A DNA stretch of 64,000 nt. Source: Catenovulum sp052056295. Its GTDB lineage: Bacteria; Pseudomonadota; Gammaproteobacteria; Enterobacterales; Alteromonadaceae. The position numbers and the translations under genes were made by a program. The notes under the pieces are model-generated. The model was not told where the DNA came from, did not search any database, and saw nothing but the letters and a program-made list of their open reading frames with translations. The stretch spans positions 1,364,001 to 1,428,000 of the forward strand of contig NZ_CP182493.1 in assembly GCF_052056295.1 (NCBI RefSeq), given 5' to 3'. Below are positions 35,341 through 41,996 of this stretch, one piece after another; within the stretch, counting starts at the first letter, position 1; each line of letters begins with the position of its first letter.

Positions 35341-35700
35341 TACCGACTAAGTACAAGGTCGCCCACTGAAAGCATAATTTTCCAAAAACGCTGTACACCT
35401 TCCTTGGTCGCTCCCAAATGTCATCCATGACATTTGAAGTTTTGCAAAATCAGCATTTCAGTCGGCTCTATCGGGCCAGTTTGTCGCTGAGAAAAAATCA
35501 TGCAGCGACTAGCTTCAGGAAAGTGCTAGAGCGATAACTTAGAGCAAAATCTCTTTTTCAGGGATGAAAAGCGAAGCTTACAAGGACGTACTTGCAGCGT
35601 TTTTGTGAAAGTTATGGTCTAGTAATTTCCCTATGTTGCACATAACTCACAGCGCTGTTGAAAAATACATCCCAACCAGCTTGTTCTTCCATGCCGCCAA
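35341..35700. repeat. Intergenic palindromic repeat cluster A
   Basis: Noncoding. The left half (35356-35472) contains GCCCACTGAAAGCATAATTT, then a 9-bp perfect hairpin CAAATGTCA/TGACATTTG (35415-35423/35428-35436, loop TCCA). Positions 35411-35472 are identical base for base to 39597-39658. A segment at 35518-35560 is the reverse complement (two differences) of 40013-40055. The right half (35580-35690) carries the inverted counterpart of the left end (CTTGCAGCGTTTTTG; later AACCAGCTTG). Altogether a mosaic, imperfectly palindromic element. Confidence 0.85.
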
Positions 35701-35762
35701 ATTAGCAGCACATAACAGCAAACGTGAAATTTTCGGTTTTCAATTAGGGGAGTGCTGGTATC

Positions 35763-35800
35763 AGGGGGCAAGTTCGCTCACTGAAAGCATTTTTATTGTG
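35763..35800. repeat. Partial repeat end near yjfB-like gene
   Basis: GGCAAGTTCGCTCACTGAAA matches the left boundary of the repeat family (GCAAGTTCGCCCACTG...) seen at 39540 and 39857, then the similarity stops. A truncated copy. The remaining DNA to 35926 is AT-rich with no gene seen. Confidence 0.6.
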
Positions 35801-35926
35801 TAGAAAATTAATGCCGAAAAAATATTCAATTTTTTGCTAAAGAAATTGAATTTGCTGCCGATAGCGATCGTGAGGGTAATACTGCTCTCAATTAAACCTT
35901 AACCAACGATGTTTTTGGAGGTACGT

Positions 35927-36127
35927 ATGGACGTAAGTTCAACGGGCGTAAATCAATCTTCGGTTGCCCAACAGGCTGGTGACGCTGAATTGCGCGGCGC
36001 TAAATTAGCAAAGTCGCAGCAAGAAGCGGAAGGCAAAGCAGCAATGGATTTGCTTCAATCTGCAGAAGTTTCCCCTCCTCGCTCCGCAGATCCGGCGATT
36101 GGTCAAAACATCAACATCAAGGTTTAA
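35927..36127 (+). CDS. YjfB-like putative motility protein
   Basis: 66 aa from ATG 35927, with GGAGG five bases before it. Opening MDVSSTGVN and ending PAIGQNINIKV match the ends of the YjfB family (Pfam 'putative motility protein'), whose members begin MDVSS and end xGxxxDxxA/V-like. The middle is alanine/glutamine-rich helix. The function of the family is unproven and linked to flagella only by gene context in other bacteria. Here it stands alone between repeats and epmB, with no flagellar genes near. Confidence 0.7.
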   Translation: MDVSSTGVNQSSVAQQAGDAELRGAKLAKSQQEAEGKAAMDLLQSAEVSPPRSADPAIGQNINIKV

Positions 36128-36132
36128 CTTGG

Positions 36133-36210
36133 TGCTGAGCCAGACCGGAGAAATAGAAATTCTATTTTGAAGGTTCTGGCAACCCCTCGTTTATCCCCTA
36201 TTTTGGGGTT
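36133..36210 (+). terminator. Structured 3' region after the YjfB-like gene
   Basis: GCCAGACC (about 36138) pairs with GGTTCTGGC (about 36172) with a one-base bulge, enclosing AAATAGAA/TTCTATTT. It is followed by CCCC TATTTT GGGG (36195-36208). Probable transcript end for the small gene and for convergent epmB. Confidence 0.45.
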
Positions 36211-37207
36211 AAATAAGAACTACGGGGCTTTTACTCATAAGCCCCGCCTCTTCTCTCACCCATTTAGGCACCAAAAAGCCAGGCAATTCTGCCAATAAAC
36301 CTTGTTGTAAAGGTTTGACTTGCTGGTCACTCAAATAAAAATGTGCAGCCCCTGCTACTTTATCAAATAAATGAATGTAGTAAGGCAATATCCCCACAGC
36401 AAACAAACGCTCACTGAGCTGCACCAAAGTATCAACAGTGTCGTTTATCCCTTTAAGTAACACAGCTTGATTCAACAAGGTAATATTGGGGTGTTTAAAC
36501 TTAGCTAAGTGCTCAGTTAACAACGCATCAATTTCGTTGGCATGGTTGATATGCAAAACCATAATGACTTTTAAACTGCTATTTTTGAGTATGTTGGCTA
36601 ACTCAGACGTCATCCTTTGCGGAATAACCACAGGCAAACGCGTATGAATACGCAGCCGAGTTAGATGCTCGATTGGTTCAAGTTGCGAGATTAATGAAGC
36701 AATATGATGATCTTGCGCCATTAAAGGATCGCCACCACTCAACACCACTTCATTGATTTCAGGATGGGATTGAATATAACTGACAATCTGTGCAATTTTA
36801 TCTTGGTTCAACGCGTTGTCTTGATAGGGAAAATGACGGCGAAAACAATAACGACAGTTAATAGCACAACCACCACGCAATAAAATCAGTACTCGGCTTT
36901 TGTATTTGTGCAACAGTCCAGGTAGCGCAGCATCTTGCTCTTGTAGCGGATCTTGAGTAAAACCAGCTACTTGCTCAAACTCTTGTGGCTGAGTCATCAC
37001 TTGTAAAAAAAGTGGGTCGTTGACGTCACCTTTTTTCATTTTGGCGACAAAAGGTCTAGGCGCGCGCAGCGGGAATAACTGTCGCGCGGCAAACCCTGCA
37101 ACAAAGCTTTGTTGATCTATATCTAGTTCAGCTAGTAGCTGCTCCGGGTCGGTAATGGTTTGGGCTAATTCTTTTCGCCAACAAGATTCAAACTGCAATG
37201 AACACAA
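36209..37207 (-). CDS. epmB: EF-P (R)-beta-lysylation: lysine 2,3-aminomutase EpmB
   Basis: 332 aa radical-SAM enzyme of the KamA family. Cluster cysteines Cys114, Cys118 and Cys121 (GGCAINCRYCFRR), PLP-binding and SAM regions downstream (VLSGGDPLM; LRIHTRLPVVIP). It is shorter than the catabolic lysine aminomutases, as EpmB is. It converts (S)-alpha-lysine to (R)-beta-lysine, which EpmA attaches to Lys34 of EF-P. Both efp and epmA lie 0.7-1.3 kb away on the other strand, with one small membrane-protein gene between. Confidence 0.95.
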   Translation of the reverse strand: MCSLQFESCWRKELAQTITDPEQLLAELDIDQQSFVAGFAARQLFPLRAPRPFVAKMKKGDVNDPLFLQVMTQPQEFEQVAGFTQDPLQEQDAALPGLLHKYKSRVLILLRGGCAINCRYCFRRHFPYQDNALNQDKIAQIVSYIQSHPEINEVVLSGGDPLMAQDHHIASLISQLEPIEHLTRLRIHTRLPVVIPQRMTSELANILKNSSLKVIMVLHINHANEIDALLTEHLAKFKHPNITLLNQAVLLKGINDTVDTLVQLSERLFAVGILPYYIHLFDKVAGAAHFYLSDQQVKPLQQGLLAELPGFLVPKWVREEAGLMSKSPVVLI

Positions 37208-37425
37208 CTCATTAAATTAAAGTAAGCGCCATTTTAACGGATTAGCGCTAAACGCCAAACAGATTCAACTCACTTTCTTTTACATTTGATTACAATCTGC
37301 TTGACTAATTTTCAACCAAGGACTAAGTTACTAAAAATGTGAACGAGCGCACATTATGTGTTCACTGCTGTTGTAGTAACAAGATTAATAATAACTACCC
37401 TGATTATACGGAGATAAGTGCAAAG

Positions 37426-37752
37426 ATGGACAATCAAGATTTTTTGAACTGGCTGGTATATCGTTACCCGCACCTTTCTGAATACACTGACAATTTTTGC
37501 ATCAGCTTAATCCGTCAAGCTAAAAACAATACCAGATTGTTACGTGCATTAATTGGCGTAATGTTCGTTTTAACCTCTACACTATTTTTATTCCTGTCTG
37601 CTAGTCAATGCGAAATGCAAATTCTAACCGGTTATCAAGGTTTAACTTTGGCTCTAATTGTCTGCAGTATAATTCAACAAGTTACTAAACCTTTAAGTAG
37701 CTATGTAATTAAAAATGAATTGTCTGCGATGATAGTGCGACAAAAAGTATAA
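37426..37752 (+). CDS. Small membrane protein between epmB and efp
   Basis: 108 aa if started at the ATG 37426. A GTG 87 bp earlier (37339) would add a cysteine-rich, unconvincing leader. Polar N-terminal ~45 residues (NWLVYRYPHLSEYTDNFCISLIRQ) precede two membrane helices (about 42-62 and 70-90). The ribosome site is not clear. I do not recognise it, and its place inside the EF-P modification cluster may be coincidental. It is followed 120 bp later by efp. Confidence 0.55.
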   Translation: MDNQDFLNWLVYRYPHLSEYTDNFCISLIRQAKNNTRLLRALIGVMFVLTSTLFLFLSASQCEMQILTGYQGLTLALIVCSIIQQVTKPLSSYVIKNELSAMIVRQKV

Positions 37753-37871
37753 TGCGCCCTGCTAAAAAATCGGGTAAAATTCGGCGGTTTTTTATCGAAT
37801 AGACTATATATGCCCCCGATATTCGGAGTAAGCTCCATTTGTGACGGGGATATAAATTAATAGGGGTTATC

Positions 37872-38438
37872 ATGGCAACTGTCAGCACCAATGAATTTCG
37901 CGGTGGCTTAAAAATCATGTTAGATGGCGAACCATGCGCTATCATCGAAAACGAATTTGTTAAACCAGGTAAAGGCCAAGCTTTTAACCGAGTAAAAATC
38001 CGTAAATTGATCTCTGGTAAAGTTTTAGAAAAAACTTTTAAATCAGGTGAATCTGTTGAAAAAGCAGAAATTATGGATTCAGAATTAGCTTATTTATACA
38101 ACGATGGCGAATTCTGGCACTTTATGAACAACGAAACCTTCGAGCAAATTGCTGCAGACGCAAAAGCAATTGGCGACAATCAAAAATGGTTAGTTGAACA
38201 AGACACTTGTATAATCACTTTATGGGATGGCAATCCAATTGCAGTTACGCCACCTAACTTTGTTGAGTTAGAAGTAACTGAAACAGATCCTGGCCTTAAG
38301 GGTGATACAGCAGGTACTGGCGGCAAACCAGCTACGTTAAGCACTGGTGCTGTGGTACGTGTACCTCTATTCATTCAAATTGGTGAAATTATTAAAGTAG
38401 ATACTCGCTCTGGCGAATATGTATCTCGCGTAAAATAA
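37872..38438 (+). CDS. efp: Translation elongation factor P
   Basis: 188 aa, three beta-barrel domains mimicking tRNA. The modified residue Lys34 sits in VKPGKGQAFNR, the sequence recognised by EpmA. C-terminal family signature region near LKGDTAGTGGKPATLSTGAVVRVPLFIQIGE. It relieves ribosome stalling at polyproline. epmA follows 75 bp later and epmB is divergent upstream, so the whole modification pathway is encoded together here. Confidence 0.97.
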   Translation: MATVSTNEFRGGLKIMLDGEPCAIIENEFVKPGKGQAFNRVKIRKLISGKVLEKTFKSGESVEKAEIMDSELAYLYNDGEFWHFMNNETFEQIAADAKAIGDNQKWLVEQDTCIITLWDGNPIAVTPPNFVELEVTETDPGLKGDTAGTGGKPATLSTGAVVRVPLFIQIGEIIKVDTRSGEYVSRVK

Positions 38439-38448
38439 TTGACCATTT

Positions 38449-38478
38449 ACTTGGCTCTAATTTTCTTTTGAGCCAAGT
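38449..38478 (+). terminator. Hairpin between efp and epmA
   Basis: ACTTGGCTC/GAGCCAAGT, a 9-bp stem with a 12-base T-rich loop, followed by TATTTAT. It could attenuate transcription into epmA so that less ligase than EF-P is made. Confidence 0.5.
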
Positions 38479-38513
38479 TATTTATCTCTGTTCCCTTCCA
38501 AACTCAACAACAA

Positions 38514-39503
38514 ATGACAACTCAATCGCATTCAGCAAACGCTTGGCAACCAACTGCAAACATTGAAACTCTCAAGCAACGCGCTCAAATCATTCAGCAA
38601 ATTCGGCAATTTTTCTTCAGTCGCAAAGTACTTGAAGTTGAAACCCCCAGTTTATCGCAACATGGTGTGACGGATTTGCACTTAGAAAATTTGACCGCAC
38701 ATTATCGTGGCCCTGGCTTTGCGTCTGGTGTTGATTTGTATTTGCAAACCTCACCTGAATTTGCAATGAAGCGTTTATTAGCCGCAGGGGCTGGCTGTAT
38801 ATTCCAATTAGCCAAAGCGTTTAGAGATGATGAGTTTGGTAGGCAGCATAACCCTGAGTTCACTATGCTTGAGTGGTATAGAGTCGGTTTTGATCGCGCC
38901 CAGTTAATGGATGAAGTTGCTGACTTGGTCAAAGCTGTATTAAATGTACCACGTTGCGACGCTTATACATACCAACAATTGTTTTTGAAGCACCTACAAC
39001 TTGATGTCTTGACTTGTAGTTTTGCAGATTTAACTAACAAACTGCAACAAATTGAACGTGCTGATATTATTGGTTTAGCCGATGACAAAACCGGCTTGTT
39101 GCAAATGATGTTCGCAGAGTTAATTGAACCCAATATTGCTAAAGATGTGCCTTGTTTTGTTTATCATTTTCCGGCAGAGCAAGCGAGCTTAGCAAGATTA
39201 AACAAAGAAGACCCTAGAGTAGCCGAGCGTTTTGAGCTGTACTTTAAAGGCATAGAGTTAGCCAATGGTTTTGATGAGCTGACTAATGCTGATGAGCAAC
39301 TTAAACGTTTTGAACACGATAATGTTTTGCGGATGAATAATGGCAAAGCCGCAAAATCGATTGATATGCGTTTAATTGCTGCATTAAATGCGGGGTTGCC
39401 CCAATGTTCCGGTGTTGCTTTGGGAATGGATAGGTTAATAATGTTAGCGTTAGGGGCTTCAAGCATAGAGGAAGTAATTGCCTTTCCATTGACTAGGTGT
39501 TAA
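38514..39503 (+). CDS. epmA: EF-P (R)-beta-lysine ligase EpmA (PoxA/GenX)
   Basis: 329 aa, a class II lysyl-tRNA synthetase-like catalytic core without the anticodon domain. Motif 2 region FRDDEFGRQHNPEFTMLEWY and motif 3 GVALGMDRLIML are intact, with the substrate pocket in LYLQTSPEFAMKRLL and NGFDELTNADEQ. It ligates (R)-beta-lysine to EF-P Lys34. No clear ribosome site before the ATG. Downstream is the tandem repeat locus B. Confidence 0.96.
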   Translation: MTTQSHSANAWQPTANIETLKQRAQIIQQIRQFFFSRKVLEVETPSLSQHGVTDLHLENLTAHYRGPGFASGVDLYLQTSPEFAMKRLLAAGAGCIFQLAKAFRDDEFGRQHNPEFTMLEWYRVGFDRAQLMDEVADLVKAVLNVPRCDAYTYQQLFLKHLQLDVLTCSFADLTNKLQQIERADIIGLADDKTGLLQMMFAELIEPNIAKDVPCFVYHFPAEQASLARLNKEDPRVAERFELYFKGIELANGFDELTNADEQLKRFEHDNVLRMNNGKAAKSIDMRLIAALNAGLPQCSGVALGMDRLIMLALGASSIEEVIAFPLTRC

Positions 39504-39516
39504 ACAATTTAAACAC

Positions 39517-39822
39517 CTCACAGCGCGAAATACACAGTGCAAGTTAGCCCACTGAAAGCATAATTTTGCAAAAGCGCTGCTTACCTTACATGGTCACTCC
39601 CAAATGTCATCCATGACATTTGAAGTTTTGCAAAATCAGCATTTCAGTCGGCTCTATCCAGCTAATTGATTGCGGCGAAACATCCATGCAGCACCGAAGA
39701 TGTCAAAAGATGGTTGGGAGTGTGTTTTTCAAAACTTCACAAGATAGGGATATCTTGTGCGAGCGAGCTATGGACAGCCTTGAAGCGTTTTTGAAAAATA
39801 CATTCCAACCAGCTTGAACTTC
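39517..39822. repeat. Intergenic palindromic repeat B1
   Basis: About 300 bp. The left end CTCACAGCGCGAAATACAC...GCAAGTTAGCCCACTGAAA is repeated as B2 317 bp to the right. Two internal hairpins have conserved settings but unrelated stems: CAAATGTCA/TGACATTTG (39601-39622, loop TCCA) and, in reverse, CACAAGATA/TATCTTGTG (39738-39759, loop GGGA = TCCC on the other strand). On the appropriate strand both hairpins are flanked by a CTC-type sequence before and GAAGTTTTG after. The right end (CAACCAGCTTGAACTT) is an imperfect inverted copy of the left. Confidence 0.85.
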
Positions 39823-39833
39823 TCTGCCACAAA

Positions 39834-40060
39834 CTCACGGCGCGAAATAAACTGCGCAAGTTCGCCCACTGCAAGCATAATTTTGCAAAAACGCGGTTCT
39901 GAATCTAAGCCAATCTTGAGTCGACTATTCATCCATGAAGGGCAGGCCCTGTCGCCTTCCTTGGCTCCACCTCATCAGACTGCGAAGCGGTGCTTCGGTT
40001 CTGATTCGCCCATGAAAAAGAGATTTTGCTCTAAGTTATTGCCCTAGCACTTTCCAACGA
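39834..40060. repeat. Intergenic palindromic repeat B2 (tandem partner of B1)
   Basis: Left end CTCACGGCGCGAAATAAAC...AAGTTCGCCCACTGCAAGCA matches B1 (39517 on) in about nine of ten positions. Inside are further hairpins: AGGGC/GCCCT (about 39938-39950), CGAAGC/GCTTCG (about 39982-39997) and AGAG/CTCT. The segment 40013-40055 recurs inverted in cluster A. No gene is supported, although short open frames exist. 40061-40184 shows nothing recognisable. Confidence 0.78.
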
Positions 40061-40184
40061 AAGGCATGGCTTCAACTTGGTGTATGTGACTTCAACTACA
40101 GTCTCCCAATATAACCTCAGGAACACTTGGCACGTCCATCATATACAACTAACATAAAAGCATACTCATAAAAACAAGCTGTCT

Positions 40185-40742
40185 ATGCGCATTCTAAAAA
40201 GTAAAATATTCTCAATCGGCATACTTATGGTAGCACTAGCCACAGGTGTGACTTCAGCTTGGTTGTTATTTAATAAAATAAATCAAAGCCAGACGTCAAT
40301 TACCACTCAAGCCATCTATCAACAAAAATTTACCAGTAATACGGGGCATAATAGTTTGGCTGGGATCACGCAAGATTATTTAGTGCTAGATTTTTGGGCG
40401 AGTTGGTGTGGCCCTTGTATTGAGTCTTTACCTTATTACCAAAAGCTATTTAACACCTTTGAGCAACAGCAGTTTACTTGGGTTGCAGTTAATCAAGATG
40501 CCAGCAAAACAAATGCAGATAATTTCTTAACCGAGCACAATTTACAACAATTACCTGTGTGGTTTGATCAACAAGCAGCGCTGTCACGCCATTATGGTGT
40601 GAGTGGATTGCCAACTTTGTTACTGCTGAACAAACACAGACAAGTTATTTATCGGATTGTCGGTTTTAAACAATCAGAAAAACAAAATATCAAACAAAAA
40701 TTGCTTCAAGCGATGGAATTGGACAAGAGTGAACAAAGTTAG
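40185..40742 (+). CDS. TlpA/ResA-like membrane-anchored thioredoxin
   Basis: 185 aa. One N-terminal membrane helix (about 9-30), then a periplasmic thioredoxin fold with the redox motif WCGPC (Cys75, Cys78) and the cis-proline loop SGLPT. It is a thiol-disulphide reductant, of the type used for cytochrome c maturation or periplasmic protein repair. Gene context (repeats on one side, erpA convergent on the other) gives no partner. Confidence 0.9.
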   Translation: MRILKSKIFSIGILMVALATGVTSAWLLFNKINQSQTSITTQAIYQQKFTSNTGHNSLAGITQDYLVLDFWASWCGPCIESLPYYQKLFNTFEQQQFTWVAVNQDASKTNADNFLTEHNLQQLPVWFDQQAALSRHYGVSGLPTLLLLNKHRQVIYRIVGFKQSEKQNIKQKLLQAMELDKSEQS

Positions 40743-40768
40743 GTTAGTGTTTAATCACCAACCTAACT
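40737..40768. terminator. Convergent terminator between thioredoxin gene and erpA
   Basis: AGTTAGGTT/AACCTAACT with an inner GTG/CAC pair. The stem begins inside the stop codon region of the thioredoxin gene and ends ten bases before the erpA stop. T-rich tail on the plus strand (AAAAGATTTTA) is modest. Confidence 0.65.
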
Positions 40769-40777
40769 GAAAAGATT

Positions 40778-41113
40778 TTATACTGAGAAGCTAGCACCAC
40801 AACCACAAGTGGTGGTTGCATTTGGGTTTTTAACAAAAAAGCGTGAGCCTTCTAAACCAGAGGTATAGTCTACTTCGCCACCCATTAAATACTGCAAGCT
40901 CATAGGATCAACCACTAAGTTAACCCCTTCTTTTTCAATTAACATGTCACCTTCATTAACGTTTTCGTCGAAAGTGAAACCATATTGAAAACCAGAACAG
41001 CCGCCACCAGTAATATAAACCCTAAACTTTAAGTTTGGATTTTCTTCTTCTTCAATCAACAGCTTTACTTGTTTCGCAGCTGTTTCTGTGAAATTAAGTG
41101 GAATCTGATCCAT
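40778..41113 (-). CDS. erpA: Iron-sulphur cluster insertion protein ErpA
   Basis: 111 aa A-type carrier. The three cluster cysteines are in GGGCSGFQYGF and TTCGCGASF. Sequence through NPNLKFRVYITGGG and VDPMSLQYLMGGEVDYTSGLEGSRF is near identical to E. coli ErpA as I remember it. It delivers [4Fe-4S] clusters to isoprenoid-synthesis and respiratory enzymes. Single gene with a convergent terminator. Confidence 0.97.
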   Translation of the reverse strand: MDQIPLNFTETAAKQVKLLIEEEENPNLKFRVYITGGGCSGFQYGFTFDENVNEGDMLIEKEGVNLVVDPMSLQYLMGGEVDYTSGLEGSRFFVKNPNATTTCGCGASFSV

Positions 41114-41177
41114 TTAATACAACCTCATAATATAGCAATGTGGCTATTATCTAATACCTGACTAAACCATTCAACTA

Positions 41178-41906
41178 TTATTCTCGATGAACCACCTGAG
41201 GTGACCAATCATAATCTAAGTCGGTGCGGCTGTAGCTTTGACCACTTCGCCTTGGTAATACCACAGCTAAATTCACTCGCTCTGGAGTAAAGCGTTCAGG
41301 CAGTACAAAATTGCCTTCTAAAATTTGAAAGTAGCGAAAGCTAAATGATGTATCATTGTCATCGACAGCTAATTGCTTAAAGTCGATAGATAAATTTTTG
41401 TCATTTTGAATGCCATGCAAACTCAAACTAATATAGCCTTTGGCGAAACGCTTTTGTTTGCTGGTTTGCACTAATATCACTTTATATCTAAATTGATTTT
41501 CAATCAGCGTCGGCTCAATTAATAATTCATCAACCATAACACCATCAGCGGTTAATTCAGGCGCCATAACACTCTGATAGAAAGTCAGCTTTTCTTTTAA
41601 TAGCGTGTTATCTTGCTGAACGCGTTTCAGTTCAGCTTGCAACTTTTGCAAACTCATATTGTTCACTTCAAGCTCCACGCGAATAAAATTAAGCTTTTGC
41701 TCTAACTGAAATAAAGTTTGGTTTTTATCGTCAATCGTCTGATTAAGCGCCTCAACCTCTTTAATGTCTGACTGCAAAATTTTGTACGCAATTGCAACAC
41801 CAATAGTCGCAGCAGTTATCAATAACAACATGCCAAACAATGTGGCAAAAAACTTTTTGTTTATTGCCCAAATAATCTCGAAATTTTTTACAACTTGTTT
41901 TTTCAA
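41178..41906 (-). CDS. DUF6776-like membrane coiled-coil protein
   Basis: 242 aa. One membrane helix near the N-terminus (about 19-42), a heptad-rich coiled coil (about 50-110, with QTLFQLEQKLNFIRVELEVNN), then a beta-rich domain (about 115-235). The plan matches the DUF6776 family of gammaproteobacterial proteins of unknown function. It is 65 bp upstream of erpA on the same strand and divergent from the ClC gene (90 bp). Confidence 0.72.
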   Translation of the reverse strand: MKKQVVKNFEIIWAINKKFFATLFGMLLLITAATIGVAIAYKILQSDIKEVEALNQTIDDKNQTLFQLEQKLNFIRVELEVNNMSLQKLQAELKRVQQDNTLLKEKLTFYQSVMAPELTADGVMVDELLIEPTLIENQFRYKVILVQTSKQKRFAKGYISLSLHGIQNDKNLSIDFKQLAVDDNDTSFSFRYFQILEGNFVLPERFTPERVNLAVVLPRRSGQSYSRTDLDYDWSPQVVHRE

Positions 41907-41996
41907 AAGGTTAAACTCGTCTACATATTATGAAGTCTGTGTTACACTCAAAACACGGCACGGAAACGCAATAATTAGCGCACTTTTCTAACACAA

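Noticed and set aside
35341..35700. Insertion sequence
   Set aside because: No transposase frame, no target-site duplication that I can see. The elements look like non-autonomous palindromic repeats.
39620..39817. 65-aa open frame inside repeat B1
   Set aside because: It lies wholly in palindromic repeat DNA, reads through both hairpins and has no ribosome site. Similar frames recur in the other copies only because the DNA does.
39814..40047. 77-aa open frame inside repeat B2
   Set aside because: Same reason: repeat DNA with several hairpins, no recognisable domain and no ribosome site.
35341..40060. CRISPR array or integron attC sites
   Set aside because: Repeats are not evenly spaced, there are no unique spacers of constant length and no cas or integrase gene. 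The attC-like feature (variable stem, conserved loop) is not backed by attC core sites GTTRRRY.
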